This document shows, in pieces, positions 49,960 through 60,963 of a stretch of 64,000 nucleotides of DNA. The stretch lies in NCBI GenBank assembly GCA_963971225.1, contig OZ020270.1, forward strand, positions 1,736,001 through 1,800,000, given 5' to 3'. The DNA is from Melieria omissa. Lineage: Eukaryota > Arthropoda > Insecta > Diptera > Ulidiidae. The notes under the pieces are model-generated. The model saw nothing but the letters and a program-made list of their open reading frames with translations. It did not search any database and was not told the origin of the DNA. The position numbers were made by a program, and so were the translations under genes. The number at the start of each line of letters is the position of its first letter. The stretch's first letter is position 1.

Positions 49960-50865
49960 TTAGACTTGTTCGTCCCGAACAAGTGCCGAGGTTCCGCTGT
50001 GATAAGGCGCCAGGCGCTCCAAATGGACTACCTTCAGCTTAGCGCCTTTATTGCTGCAACGTTGAATCCTGTATACCACGTCGTTAATCCTAGTCACGAC
50101 TTCGTACGGCCCTTCCCATGACGCTTGAAGTTTCGGAGACAAACCTTTCCTCCGCTGCGGATTGTAGAGCATTACCAGATCGCCTTCTTGGAACCCTGCT
50201 GAGTTGGCCCGTAGATCATATCTGGCTTTCGCCTTATCGCTGACCAGTTTGGTGCGGCTCCTTATAAACTGGTGAATTTTCTCCAGTTCCGCCCGCTTAT
50301 TGACCACGTAGTCCGTCTTAGCGCCTCCCGTCGTGCTGACTACCACGAACTTCAAGTCAGCGGGTAACCGCAACTCGGTGCCGAACACTGCTCGGGCTGG
50401 AGTGAGTGATGTCGTGTCGTGCGGGGCTGACCTATACGCCATCAGGAACAGCGGAATATAAGGGGCCCAATCCTTTTGATTCCTGCCTACCACTTTCCTT
50501 AGGTATTCCTCCAGTGTCCGGTTAAAGCGTTCCACCATGCCGTCAGACTGTGGGTGCAAAGGAATGGTACGCGTTTTCTTTATCCCCAGCAGCTCACACA
50601 CTTCCTCGAATACCGCAGACTCGAAATTCCGGCCTTGATCTGAGTGTAACTCCAACGGAACTCCGAACCTGGCTACCCAGTTGTTTACCAGCTTTTCCGA
50701 GATCGTAGTGGCCTCCTGGTTAGGAATAGGGTGCACTTCGGGCCATCTGCTGAAATAATCCATTAACACCAGCACATATTTGTTGCCTTGAGTGCTAGTT
50801 GGGAATGGGCCGGCGACGTCCATAGCAATCCGCTCGAAGGGCGCTCCCACGTTGTACTGCTGCAT
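49960..50865 (-). pseudogene. mdg3-like integrase core
   Basis: In phase with the previous piece after a stop. IAMDVAGPFPTSTQGNKYVL (first Asp), LHSDQGRNFES (second) and DGMVERFNRTLEEYL (Glu) give the DDE triad. A GPYEVVTRINDVVYRIQ stretch is the C-terminal DNA-binding part. No lesion in this block itself. Confidence 0.85.
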
Positions 50866-50892
50866 GCGGCCTCGAGATCTTCTTGTCGGCCC

Positions 50893-51924
50893 TTACGCGG
50901 CTGAACATCGGTCGCAGCTCTTAATCCACTCGGCTACAGACTCCTGACATCCTACCCAGTAGAATCGTCTTTTTATTTTGGCGACGGTTTTGGTGATGCC
51001 TAGGTGCCCTCCACTGGAGTCGATATGGTATGCCTCGATGACCTCGTTGATTCTGCATTTCGGCACTACCATTAGGGAGTTGCTGGTCCGACCATCCACG
51101 CTCTCCCATTCGCGGTACAGGCATCCTTCTTTCAATCGCAGACTTTTCCACTGTACCCAGTAAGCCTTAGCGATTGGGCTTTCACCGGCCATCTCCTGCC
51201 AGTCTGGACGTGCGCCTTGCTCCTTGCCCTCGACGCTTTTTGCAAGATCCACATCCTCACGCTGGTCTTTTTGTAGCCTCTCCATCGACCACCCTTCCTG
51301 TGGCATAACGCTTACCAACCGGATGTCCACTATCTGTTCTTTGCTTTCGGCTCTCGAGCACTGCCTGCATTCGACTTTACACGGACGGCGGGACAAGGCA
51401 TCGGCATTTCCATGGCTGCTATCCTTGCGATGCTCTATCGTGTAGTCGTAGCTCTGCAGTCGCTCGATCCACCGCGCCAATTGCCCTTCAGGATCTTTAA
51501 AGTTCAAGAGCCATTCCAATGCCGCATGATCTGTGCGCAGGCGAAACCTTTGTCCATACAGATATTTGTGGAAGTGTTTTACGCAGTCCAATACCGCCAG
51601 CAGTTCTCTCCGTGTCACGCAGTAGTTGCGTTCCGGTTTCGATAGAACCCTACTGTAGTACGCTATCACTTGTTCCTGGCCGTCTATTATCTGTGATAGC
51701 ACACCGCCAATACTATTCCTGCTTGCATCTGTATCCAGCACAAACATCTCCGCAGGCACGGGGAAGGCCAGAATTGGAGCATTGCACAGTTTTTCCCTCA
51801 GACGTGCAAAAGCCTGCTCCTGCTCCTCGTTCCACTCGAAAACTTGGCTCTTTTTCGTCAGTTTGTGCAAGCTTCTGGCTATGTTCGCGAATCCCGGAAC
51901 AAATCGGCGGTAGTATGTGCACAT
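50893..51924 (-). pseudogene. mdg3-like RT end, RNase H and integrase zinc finger
   Basis: It starts with CTYYRRFVPGFANIARSLHK. RNase H: FVLDTDASRNSIGGVLSQII, TRRELLAVLDCVKHFHKYLY and TDHAALEWLL. The integrase HHCC finger lies in YHIDSSGGHLGITKTVAKIK to CDRC. A TAA at 50895-50893, in phase with the next block, ends the frame. Confidence 0.83.
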
Positions 51925-52798
51925 ATGTTCTTTGGGTTGAGTTTAAGATCGGCTTCTCCTTTAGCTTTCCCAGGTGGTCGTCGAAGTTTTTACCCATCAC
52001 GATTATGTCGTCGAGGTACACCAGACACGTCCGCCAATGCAGCCCTTTTAGCACGCGTTCCATTAGCCGCTCGAATGTTGCTGGTGCGTTGCAGAGTCCA
52101 AACGGCATGACGGTGAACTGCCACAAACCATCGCCAACACTAAAAGCCGTTTTCTCCTTGTCATTGTCTGCAAGCTCCACCTGCCAATAGCCGCTGCGTA
52201 AATCGAGCGTGGAGAACCACTGCGTGCCTGACAGTGTGTCCAGGGTGTCATCGATCCGAGGTAGTGGATAACTGTCCTTCTTGGTCAAATCATTGAGCTT
52301 CCGATAGTGCACATAAAACCGGGCACTGCCATCCTTTTTCTTGACTAGCACGACCGGCGAGCACCAGGGGCCCGAAGAAGGCTCTATGACCTTTTCTTTA
52401 TGCATGTTTTTGATCAAATTTGTGATCTCTTCCCTCTTGGCCAGAGGAACTCGTCTTCGTGGTTGGCGAATCGGTTTTGCACTTCCGGTGTCGATGTTGT
52501 GCTTCACTATGGCTGTTCTTCCGCCTGCTGCTGCCGCAAATATTGACCCATAGTGCTGCAGGAAAGACTTCGCCTTCTGTTTCTGCTTGGCCGTCAACTC
52601 GCTGCTCCACTGGATCTCCTGCGGTATGACGTCCATGTTAAAACCGTTTTTTTTATTACCTCCAGGTGGGCTACTCTCGGAATTGACCACTGCTACAGCT
52701 TCCTTACACTCGCCAATTACCCCATCTTTACCGACATATGTGGGTGCATTCAGGGGGTTCAGTATTCTGACTGGTATTCTGCCATTCTTAGGTTCCAC
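51713..52798 (-). pseudogene. mdg3-like reverse transcriptase, deleted
   Basis: ARFYVHYRKLNDLTKKDSYP, FTVMPFGLCNAPATFERLME and LVYLDDIIVMGKNFDDHLGK (catalytic YLDD) are read in one frame. Directly after HLGKLKE the sequence jumps to the part that normally lies about 50 codons further on, in another frame (CTYYRRFVPGFANIARSLHK). A deletion of roughly 150 bp near 51950 removed the rest of the palm and thumb. Confidence 0.85.
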
Positions 52799-53281
52799 TT
52801 ATGTACGTCCGATGATGATGTTGTCGTGTCCTTGTTTCGGTGCTTCTACAACCCACAGCCGACTTGTCCTATCGTCCTCCTCCACCTTTGCCCACACAAT
52901 CGCCTCAGAATTCGCTGGTATTCTCCTATGTTGACACGATACAACCTTCCTTACCGCCACGCTTCGCTCATAGCCGGTGGGCAGCGGGAATTCAACGTTG
53001 GCATATCTCAGCACATTTTTCTTCAGGTCCAGCGTAAAACCGTGCTTAATCATGAAATCCACGCCGATAATCACATCGTCCATTATATCCGCGTCGATGA
53101 ACTCAGCCTGGAACCTGCTGGTGCCGATAGCAATCGTTTTTGTAACTTTCCCTCTTACCGCAGCTGTATGCCATGCAGCGGTTCCCAGTTCTTCAGCAGC
53201 TTCTTTTTGTGATGTGAATATGGCTCCAGTATCCAGTGTCAACACGAACAACTTTCCATCTATCCTTCCTTCAATTGTCAA
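52799..53281 (-). pseudogene. mdg3-like protease
   Basis: FVLTLDTGAIFTSQ carries the catalytic DTGA, and VIIGVDFMIKHGF is the second conserved segment of retropepsin. An in-frame TAA at 52801-52799 separates it from RT, which continues in the same frame, so a single nonsense change is enough to explain the break. Confidence 0.82.
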
Positions 53282-53451
53282 GCTGCTGAGCTGTCGCTTC
53301 AGCTGCGAGACAAGGACGGTGGGGCAGCAGGCTGTGGGGATCAGCTCACGCCTCTTTGGGCTGACCCGTTTTAGTTTAACGACTCGTCGTCCTCAGCCTT
53401 GCGCTTGTTGGCTGAGCCTCGATTGTCAGTATTCCTCGCCTCAGGCGATTG

Positions 53452-53682
53452 CTATCGAGAACAGGAACGCCTCTTTCGTTGGCGGCAGTCTCGTGATATG
53501 TGGCCCTGCTTGCCACATACCCAGCAAACAACTTTAGAGGAGACCACGCGTGGCCCGCCCGGTGTCTCAGAGCCTATGGCCTGGATCGTACTGTCGTTGT
53601 CCGGCCGGATCTGACGTATCCTTGCAGGTGCATACCGAGTGCTCCCAATCCATGTCGCCTCATATGTCATCGCGCTGGTCAC
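53452..53682 (-). pseudogene. mdg3-like Gag zinc knuckle
   Basis: CWVCGKQGHISRDC is a CCHC knuckle (53533-53492), followed by a basic tail. It would bind genomic RNA. Between 53990 and 53682 Gag continues in other frames with interruptions. Confidence 0.78.
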
Positions 53683-53989
53683 CCCGTCTCCCTAAATGTC
53701 GGCTTGCCCATCATCAACGCACTGCGACGTGTCTCCGGATCATGAAGACCTTCAATAAACGCCTCAATCTTCATCCTCTAGGGATCATCAGCGCCGAAGG
53801 ACGGGTAGCACAGCTGTACGAGCCGCTCAATGTCTGCTGCATATGTCTGCAGCGCCTCATTGGCTCTTTGCCTGCGGTTCTTCACCTCACAGTAGTATAG
53901 CGTTCTGTTGTGCTCGTCGCTGTATTTGGCTGCCAGCGCCCTTATGACGGTCTCGTACTCACTTCATAAACATTCTGGAACTGATTTTA

Positions 53990-54649
53990 TTACCTCAGCC
54001 GCAGCACCAGCGCCAATCTCCGACCTTTCCTTACATCGGTCCACTGATTTTCCAGAGTAGCCAGGTCGAATTGTAGCTTGAATGTATCGAACGGCGTAGT
54101 CCCATCATAAGTAGGCACTTCTGCTCGGATGGCAACACTTTCCGGAACCGGCGGCAACCATTCTCGAGGCTGTACCTCCCTAAGCCGCTCGTCCATCTTC
54201 CTGTTCATCGAATCTTTCAGACTATCAACTCGTTTGTTCAGGGAATCGTCAAGATCGTCAACACGTTTGTTCAGGGAATCATCCAGGTCGCCAACTCGTT
54301 TGTTTAGAGAATCATCCAGGTCGTCGACTCGTTTATCCAAGTGCTCTACTCGCGTCTCCAGGTGCTCGACTTTCCCATTAATCCTGTCTGAGATTTCCTC
54401 CACTTTCTGCTCCAAGCGCGCAGAATTTTCGTGAAGCTTGACTTCCATTCGCTCTGCCATTTGCGCTGATATTTCATGGGTCGCCGTTTCCATCTCGATT
54501 TTCGCAGACGTTTCCTGAAACATGCCTTTCATTGCACCCATAAGCTGGCTCATGTCCATTGCTTGTGGTGGCGCAGCCGCTGCAGCCGTACTTTGCATCG
54601 ACGCCGTACCCGCAGGCGATTCCTCCACTTTGGCCGACGCCTCTAGCAT
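53990..54649 (-). pseudogene. mdg3-like Gag, coiled-coil and capsid start
   Basis: From ATG 54649, an Ala-rich start leads into a long helical region with repeated 11-residue units of the type DDLDDSLNKRV (about four, 54330-54210), a regular coiled coil encoded by 33-bp DNA repeats. PTYDGTTPFDTFKLQFDLAT marks the start of the capsid-like domain of Ty3/gypsy Gag. The frame ends at 53990. The remaining capsid is not in one frame and the zinc knuckle follows at 53452. Confidence 0.8.
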
Positions 54650-54870
54650 CTAGCTAGACGCCGAACTCGTGCGCAGCCCAATCGACGCCTCGTGCCTCAC
54701 ACGCCTCCCGCAAGCGCAGCTGCAACTCCACTTTACCGCCAGCAGTCGGCAAATTCCAGGCAGCCAGCTCCTTCTTCAGCTGGTCCACCTTCAGCAGCTC
54801 GAGTTTAACCATGTCTGCGTTTTTATAATTTTATTTATTTGTTTTTTTTTTGTTTCTCTTCAGGCACACA

Positions 54871-54888
54871 ATCCCACTTCTGACACCA
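54871..54888 (-). promoter_or_regulatory. Primer-binding site, tRNA-Leu type
   Basis: On the - strand TGGTGTCAGAAGTGGGAT starts two bases from the LTR end. TGGTGTCAGGAGTGGG-like sites complementary to tRNA-Leu are known for mdg3-type elements; one base differs here. Confidence 0.7.
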
Positions 54889-54890
54889 AA

Positions 54891-55346
54891 TGTTACGAAT
54901 ACTAGTTCTAGTGGGCTGATACGTATCACTGGAGTGTGAAATTTGAAAATAAAGCAACTTTTGTTATCCAAACGCAGTCAATAAAAACCAACAATCACTT
55001 TATTTCACAGATTTACACTTCACTGTCTTTACACTGAATTATTTGCTTAATTACTCCGTGTGGCACCTTCACTAGTCAAAATCAGACTGACTCGCTGCGC
55101 CGCACCCGGCTGCCTTTTATACCTGTCCGGCCATCGCGCAGATCGTTCTCGCACATTACGGAGTGGAGCAAAGGTTTCCATGATGATCGCGACCATCATT
55201 GCCAGGTTGGACTAAAAGTTGCTATCATTGCCAAGTTGGCCTAAAAGTTTCCCTTATTATCGCGGCCGTCGTTGCCAGATTGAATTATAGCACGACGCGT
55301 AGCGACAGGGTTGCTTTGCACAGCGACAGACTGTCTTATCGTTACA
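54891..55346 (-). repeat. mdg3-like 5' LTR (456 bp)
   Basis: It begins TGTTACGAAT on the + strand and ends ATCGTTACA. It has a small internal duplication (a second GCCAAGTTGGCCTAAAAGTT near 55231) absent from the other LTR. Confidence 0.9.
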
Positions 55347-55783
55347 ATATATTTTCATTAAAAATTACAATTTGTTAATCTGTACTGCTAGGACAATCGG
55401 CTTCCGATGATGAATTATTCAAATTCAAATTAAACATTCTACATCTACTTATTTAAAATTTTGTCAAAAAATTTTAAATACATTTTTTTTAAATTGCATT
55501 ATATCAGAGTTTCGGTTTTCATGTTTTACTTTAATTTTCCTATTAACTGCTATAGTTTGTTCTGAAGATATTCACAAGTTTTGCTTCTTTTGAAAAGTTG
55601 TCTTGATTCGATGGCAAGCCACCCAGTATTACCGAAGCCTTCCATCGAATCTACCTTTTTGTATGTGAATTTTCTCAATCAAGTAGTGTTTGCATATTTT
55701 TACAAGCAAACATTTTTAGCTCAAGCTCAAGCGATGCGCAGCAGTCGCTATGTTTTTCTGCCAACCATACTGCAAAAAGGATA
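55347..55783. other. AT-rich sequence right of the mdg3-like element
   Basis: Continuation of 49191-49521. No gene seen. A Ser-rich acidic stretch can be read on the - strand near 55400, which is too short to assign. Confidence 0.4.
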
Positions 55784-57226
55784 CAGGCATGTGCTACAAA
55801 TCGTTTTCGTTTCAAATTCGGAGCGAAAACGTGATGGAGTGTGCTCAATTTCGTTTTGATTTCGTCAATTTTCGAAAACGAAATCGTTTGAAATGATATG
55901 TGCCAGAAAACCGAAATTCCGTTTTAGTTGCGATTAGAAAACGGCTGGTATTCTATTTGCGTTTCAACTTATAAAGGAATTTTGAACGTGAAAAAGTTGA
56001 GGGAGTACTGGCTCACTGACCAACATAAAATTATGCAAGCCGATAGTGGGCATAGTTCACAACCTGTTAACCAATAGGGTTACAACTCCATCACTGTTGC
56101 ACTGTACTCTTGCAAAAGAGGAGCTGTAAGAAATGGAGTATCCAACCACGTATCATGTACTGGATTTACATCTCCGTGATTAGGCCAATTCTTTTCGATG
56201 GAGCAGTAGTAGTAGTGGTATGGTGGACTGCCCTGGATAAGATAGTTAACCAGAAACTTCTGGACTCAGTCCAAAGATCGGCGGCGTTCATAATAACTTG
56301 AGCATTCGATCAACACCATCCAGAGGGCTCTACGCCCTGCTCCACTTTCTTCCTGTTGACCTCTTAGGTAAACAAGCTGCAACCCTCTCTGCAGTGAGAC
56401 TATATACCATCAAAAGATGGACATGTACTGATTTCGGTTACTACCGAATCCTAGGCTGTTCACCTGACTTACCTGACAACATATACTACTCGCTACCATC
56501 ATATCAGTTCGACTCTAAATTCTCAACCCTCATACTTCATAGACCGGAGTGGGAACAAGACACGGTTTCTATTCAGATGATCTCAACCACATCGAAAGTA
56601 GTTGCGCTTTGCCTATACCTACTAAATGACTTAGGGCATGTGTACAACATTACCCTTACCTGGGTACCGGGCCACAAAGACATCAGTGGTAACTGCGCTT
56701 ATCAGCTTTCCAGACGTGGCACCACCCTCCCGTATTTCAACACCACAAAAAATGGCTTGAATAGTCTTCTTGACTTGCAGTAAGACAGACCCTAAACTTG
56801 TGGTATCACAACGGGCCTATTCAGTGGCCTAAGTGTGTCTTTCGGCAAGTTCCATGCCAAGACAGCCACAAAAATTCAATCTACATTGTTAGCAAAAATG
56901 AGAAAATTAGCGAGAGTGAGATTCCGACATGTCCAGTGGGTTGGAATGGTCTCTCAGAATGCGGCGTTTTACTGTTTCCACTTTTCTTTCTTCTTTCTTT
57001 TTCTTCTAAATACGTCAAACTCGCAAAGAAAATGCTCATCATGCAAGATATTCAATTTTCTGTTAACATTTCAAAAAACATTGTATAGACGTCAACAAAA
57101 AAATCAGCTTGAATTTTATTTCGAATTGAAGTCAAATCGTCCGTTTTGTAGCACACCCCCTAAAAATTCGTACGATTTCAAATTCCGATTTCGATTTGAA
57201 ATCGTGCGATTTGCAGCACATGCCTG
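55784..57226. mobile_element. Element with CAGGCATGTGCT ends, TA duplication
   Basis: Left end CAGGCATGTGCTACAAATCG, right end (reverse complement) CAGGCATGTGCTGCAAATCG, flanked by TA. The outer 100 bp or so repeat CGTTTTCGTTTCAAA/GAAATCG-type motifs in inverted form. The interior holds a non-LTR relic on the + strand, so the original element was shorter. No transposase of its own was found, so the family is unknown. Confidence 0.65.
56110..56783 (+). pseudogene. Non-LTR Pol fragment (I/R1/LOA group): RT end and RNase H
   Basis: Two frames. First PRIMYWIYISVIRPILFDGA and NQKLLDSVQRSAAFIIT, the thumb region of RT. Then LLHFLPVDLLGKQAATLSAV and the RNase H end LTWVPGHKDISGNCAYQLSR. PGHxxxxGN is the conserved RNase H block. 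Frameshifts near 56300 and in the middle, and missing catalytic Asp residues, make it a relic. Confidence 0.72.
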
Positions 57227-57789
57227 TATATTTTTGACTGCATACGTCACTGAAAATATTGAATTTCTTAAAAACGTGCATGTTTGTGCAGCTAAAGTCC
57301 ATGGTTTCTTTTAATACATACTTTCAGCTATATCACACTGTAAAATCTCGAAGTAGTAAGAAGTCGTTTTTTTAAAGCTTATCTAAACTTTGCTGATATT
57401 GCACTTTTATTCCTACGAATTGACTTTTTTTCAAGTAACGGTGTAAGGAATATGGAAAGCAAAACAAAAGAGGGAAAGCTTCAAATGAGTTGGAAATTTG
57501 TGTTTTTATTATTTATTTATTTAATATTTATAGAATATATTTACTTAACATAAGGTTCCATGGGAAATGTTTCGACAAAAGTCCTCGAACTTACATTCAA
57601 CAAATTCCAATAATTTCTACCCAAGTCACCAACCTTTACAAAGTGCAAGTTTGGTGGCCTGGTATCGGTATATAAATTAATATTTTTTAAATCCGTTTTC
57701 TTATTATAGTAAATTGAGGTATTTACTTCAGTACTACAAACTTATTTTTCCACATTTACGACATTATTATTTTTTATTTTTGTCCCTAC
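57227..57789. other. AT-rich unassigned sequence
   Basis: No recognised element. Around 57590-57660 a short + strand frame has no known motif. Confidence 0.4.
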
Positions 57790-57892
57790 TCGCGACATTG
57801 TGCTGCGCTTGAACCAGATTTAAGTTAAATCGGCGGTCCCACGCCCCCTTGTTTAATACCCGCACCATTCCCTCTGTCGGAAGATATGATTA

Positions 57893-59189
57893 AAGCACTG
57901 TTCACTCAAAATTGGTACGCACTCCAGCAATCCTTACAGAGTCATTTTTGAAATGTATTAAAAAAAGTAAGTGCGTATCAGTAGGCAATGAATGTACCTT
58001 TATCAGGTTAAAATTTTGTGGAACTAGCTTTTTATTAGTGAGTTTTATTCGCGAAGGAGTTTGCTGCTTGGAAATTAATTGTGAACAAATTTGTGGAAAA
58101 TCCGACATGGTCAGGATCAAAAATTGCTACAATATTAAAGTTGTTCAAAACTACTGCTTTAAGAGTTATAAAACGATTCAAGGACACCCTGAGCCTTGAA
58201 AGGAAGAATAAAACAATTAAAAAAAAATACGAAAATGGCTCAAAACTAAAAAGAAATGTTCTAGCCTCAATTAAGAAGAATACCGCTTTATCTGATAATG
58301 ATTGCGCTAAAAAATTTGGAACTAGCTTATTGACAGCTAGGCGAATACGCGTTAAAGCAGGAAATCCTATCGAGCTATTATATTCCTAAATCACTCAGAT
58401 AAACAAAATGTAATAGCAAAAGGACGCGCTTGTAAACTTTATAACAACATTTTGACCAAATTTAATGGGTGCGTTATAATGGATGATGAAACCTATGTTA
58501 AGCTTGACTTTAAACAACTCCCAGGACAAAAGTGTTATGCTTTAAAGAAACGGGGCGATGTTCTTTCAAAATATTAGTACAAAAAAATATATAAATTTGC
58601 CAAAAAAGTGATGATTTGGCAAGCTATTTGCAGCTGTGGTCTGAAGAGTAGGGCATATGTGGCTTTGAGCGCTATAACGTCCGAAGTATACAGGAAGGAA
58701 TGCTTGGAGAAACTTTTACTGCCTTTTATTGATCACCACCGTTCTTCAGTAAAGTTTTGGCCAGATTTGGCGAGCATTCATTATTCACAGGCAACAATGA
58801 ATTGGTATCAAGCCAATAGTGTCGATATAGAGCCGAGAGATAGCAATCTACCAAATTGTCCAAATTTACGCCCAATCGAAAAATATTGGGTTACTGTTAA
58901 AAACTAATTCCGCAGGAATGGTGGTGCTATCAAAAACGCAGGATCAATGATTTTTAAGTGGAACAAGTTTGCTGCCCAGGTCACTAGATCGGGTGTTCAA
59001 GGAGTAACTGACAGCATCAAGAGAAATGCCCGCAAATTGATACATTCAAGTTGAACATAAAATTGGTGTTTCCTCATTTGAATAACTGAATAAATTCTCT
59101 TTTGTTTGAGCTATAGAATATTATCGTGTGCTTTTTTTTCAAGAGACATAACCTCATTTGTGCGTACCAATTTTGAGTGAACAGTGCTT
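57893..59189 (+). mobile_element. DD37E Tc1/mariner element, copy 2
   Basis: Perfect inverted ends AAGCACTGTTCACTCAAAAT, continuing through the TTGGTACGCAC segment, flanked by TA (57891-57892 and 59190-59191). 1297 bp. The transposase on the + strand has stops and frameshifts. Its ends and protein are related to copy 1 at 20532-27848 but clearly diverged. Confidence 0.87.
58081..59054 (+). pseudogene. DD37E transposase, copy 2
   Basis: The N-terminal frame (58081-58389) has an HTH-like SGSKIATILKLFKTTALRVI and NTALSDNDCAKKFGTSLLTA. The next frame, from about 58395, reads KLYNNILTKFNGCVIMDDET (first Asp), a stop near 58577, then VMIWQAICSCGLKSRAYVAL, FWPDLASIHYSQATMNWYQA (second Asp) and NCPNLRPIEKYWVTVKN (Glu, 37 residues later). 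After another stop it ends with VTRSGVQGVTDSIKRNARKL. One frameshift and two stops, otherwise complete. Confidence 0.83.
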
Positions 59190-59528
59190 TAAATGGTAGG
59201 TTCGTACTTAATTTCATTGCTGTGCGACTTATAATTCAGCGAAATATTTGGGTCACAAAAAATGTGCCACGCCCCTTGCCCAAGGCCCATCAAATCTTAC
59301 CAGTAGAATGACACATCTATGGGACGACGCTTTACTAAATTTCAATGCAGTGAACCTTCCAATTTCGAAGGTATTCCATTATTAAGATTTGGTTTGTATG
59401 GGTGTTGCCACGCCCTTCGTCTAATAATAATAATATTGAGGCTATTAGGCACTGCGACCAGTGTCGATCTTTTGTGCACGCCTGGTTTACCCCTGTAAGT
59501 TGAGGCTTTTTATTAGTTTAAGCACTCT

Positions 59529-60034
59529 TTAGGGATGTAGATTCCAGATCGTTTCCGGGGCTATGGTGATAGCCCCTAGCTGGAGAAACCTTTTTCTGCT
59601 GAGTGCAGGACAATCACAGAGAACGTGCATGGAGGTTTCTGTTTCTTGATTGCATTTCCTGCAGACATCCAAAGAGGAAATTCCCATTTTACTGAGATGA
59701 TACTTTAGTGAGCAGTGGCCAGTTAGGTGTCCAGTGCGGATACTAAGGTCCTCCTTTTTTAGCATGAGGAGTTTTCTGCATACTCCTTTGTCTGGGGTTA
59801 TAAAGCGGCCTGGCGTTGTCCCGTGCTTTTGCTCCATTGTTCGGCAAAGTTTAGGTCTACCCATTTCCTTAGCCACTCTTGAGTGTTTCCTTTTGATAGT
59901 CCACTGAATGGTTCAGGGCCCACCAGTGGGCGCCTTGCGCCTCTTTTGGCATCCTTCCCCATAGGGAAGGATTTGTGGAATCTTGGGCCGTATACTCCAG
60001 CCCCTACGCTATATATATATATATATATATACAT
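59529..60034 (-). pseudogene. Non-LTR Pol C-terminal fragment
   Basis: On the - strand, GPEPFSGLSKGNTQEWLRKW, RFITPDKGVCRKLLMLKKED and LTGHCSLKYHLSKMGISSLD, then CRKCNQETETSMHVLCDCPA, form the Pol tail of R1/LOA-like retrotransposons with its C-x2-C...H-x-C finger. A frame change lies near 59830. The fragment begins beside the (TA)n tract. Confidence 0.75.
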
Positions 60035-60040
60035 ATATTT
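60009..60040. repeat. (TA)n microsatellite
   Basis: About 12 TA units interrupted once (TACATATA). It lies between oppositely oriented non-LTR fragments. Confidence 0.9.
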
Positions 60041-60054
60041 AGGGCAAAAGGCCC

Positions 60055-60266
60055 TAAGACTAGATCACTCTAACGGTATTGGTACCCTGGTAAAGTCGGA
60101 TGGTACGTACACCGACACCCCGGAAGAAACCAGCAAACTACTGCTGGAGACACACTTCCCGGGGTGCAGATTCTCAGAGGCTAATCCTCCGATGGCAGAT
60201 AGAACATATCTCGCCACCGCACAGTGGTCGGACTTGTATGGGCATAGCGGTAAAAAATACTTCTAG
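60055..60266 (+). pseudogene. Non-LTR Pol fragment between endonuclease and RT
   Basis: TLVKSDGTYTDTPEETSKLL followed by LETHFPGCRFSEANPP resembles the segment before RT in R1/LOA-like Pol. It is on the opposite strand from the fragment at 59529-60034, with the (TA)n tract between, so the two are rearranged pieces. Confidence 0.65.
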
Positions 60267-60464
60267 CAGAGATATCAGCTTGAAACTTTGGTCACGTGTT
60301 TCCGAAAATGAGGTTATGATTTCAAGTGAAAATGGGCGTGGTGAGACATCTATACGCCTGCTCCCTTGTTAGAAAATGGTAAAAAATGTGTATCTGTTTT
60401 TTTTTAAATAAAAAACTAATTGTTTCCAAGATTTTGCTCGACAAAATTCAAATATATACAGGCT

Positions 60465-60612
60465 CAGTGGCGCACTCGCAGGGGGATTTTGGGGGTTCGA
60501 GCCCCCCAAATATAAAAACATGGTGAAACTGGTGAAAATTATGGTTTCAAACAGCATTGGGCTAAAAGTTTTACGCAAAACCCCCCAAAAATAAATCCTG
60601 TGTGCGTCACTG
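60465..60612. mobile_element. 148-bp hAT-type MITE, ends CAGTGGCGCAC
   Basis: Left end CAGTGGCGCACTCGCAGG, right end (reverse complement) CAGTGACGCACACAGGAT. The flanking 8 bp, TACAGGCT and TATAGGTT, match at six positions, as expected for a decayed hAT duplication. G- and C-rich runs inside pair with each other. Non-coding. Confidence 0.7.
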
Positions 60613-60686
60613 TATAGGTTATTAACTCAAAACGGAGCGTGAATTTAAATTTTATGAACAGAAAGTGGAAGATATTACCATGGATT

Positions 60687-60826
60687 CATCTCTACCAGTC
60701 TGTTAGCAATATCGAGCGCAAAATTCCATAATTTTTCAACATTTATTTTTAACCTCTATCTCTACCAGTCTGTTAGCAATATCGAGCGCAAAATTCCATA
60801 ATTTTTCAACATTTATTTTTAACCTG
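60687..60826. repeat. 70-bp perfect tandem duplication
   Basis: The segment starting CTACCAGTCTGTTAGCAATA near 60692 recurs 70 bp later without visible change. A recent local duplication. Confidence 0.9.
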
Positions 60827-60963
60827 AGCTATATGATACAGTTGGGCGATCTTGTTTAAATTTAGATATGCGATTCAGTATAACATAGATAGCTCAAACA
60901 CGACATTTTTAAAAATATCTTTAAATAAGCACTTGTTATGACATTTATTTTGCCAGATTTAAT

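Larger units (their letters stand above)
49522..55346 (-). mobile_element. Ty3/gypsy element, mdg3-like, complete but decayed
   Basis: The 3' LTR 49522-49948 and 5' LTR 54891-55346 are flanked by ATAT (49518-49521 and 55347-55350). A tRNA-Leu-type primer site lies next to the 5' LTR. Gag, protease, RT, RNase H and integrase follow on the - strand. Lesions: a frame break between the two Gag parts, stops between protease and RT and before the integrase core, and a deletion of about 50 codons in RT. It cannot move on its own. Confidence 0.9.
57790..59435 (-). repeat. Helentron repeat fragment, split by DD37E copy 2
   Basis: 57790-57890 and 59190-59435 are together the reverse complement of the 270-bp repeat unit seen at 62472-63780 (shared CCCTCTGTCG, ATGGTAGGTTCGTACT, AAATATTTGGGTCAC and TCATCTATGGGACGACG). 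The joined sequence without the insert matches the intact unit, which gives a pre-insertion control for the DD37E element. Confidence 0.78.

Noticed and set aside
48850..55480. A single Transib spanning the mdg3-like element
   Set aside because: A short acidic stretch near 55400 (- strand) recalls a Transib tail, but its order relative to the relic at 48850-49190 is wrong and no ends were found.
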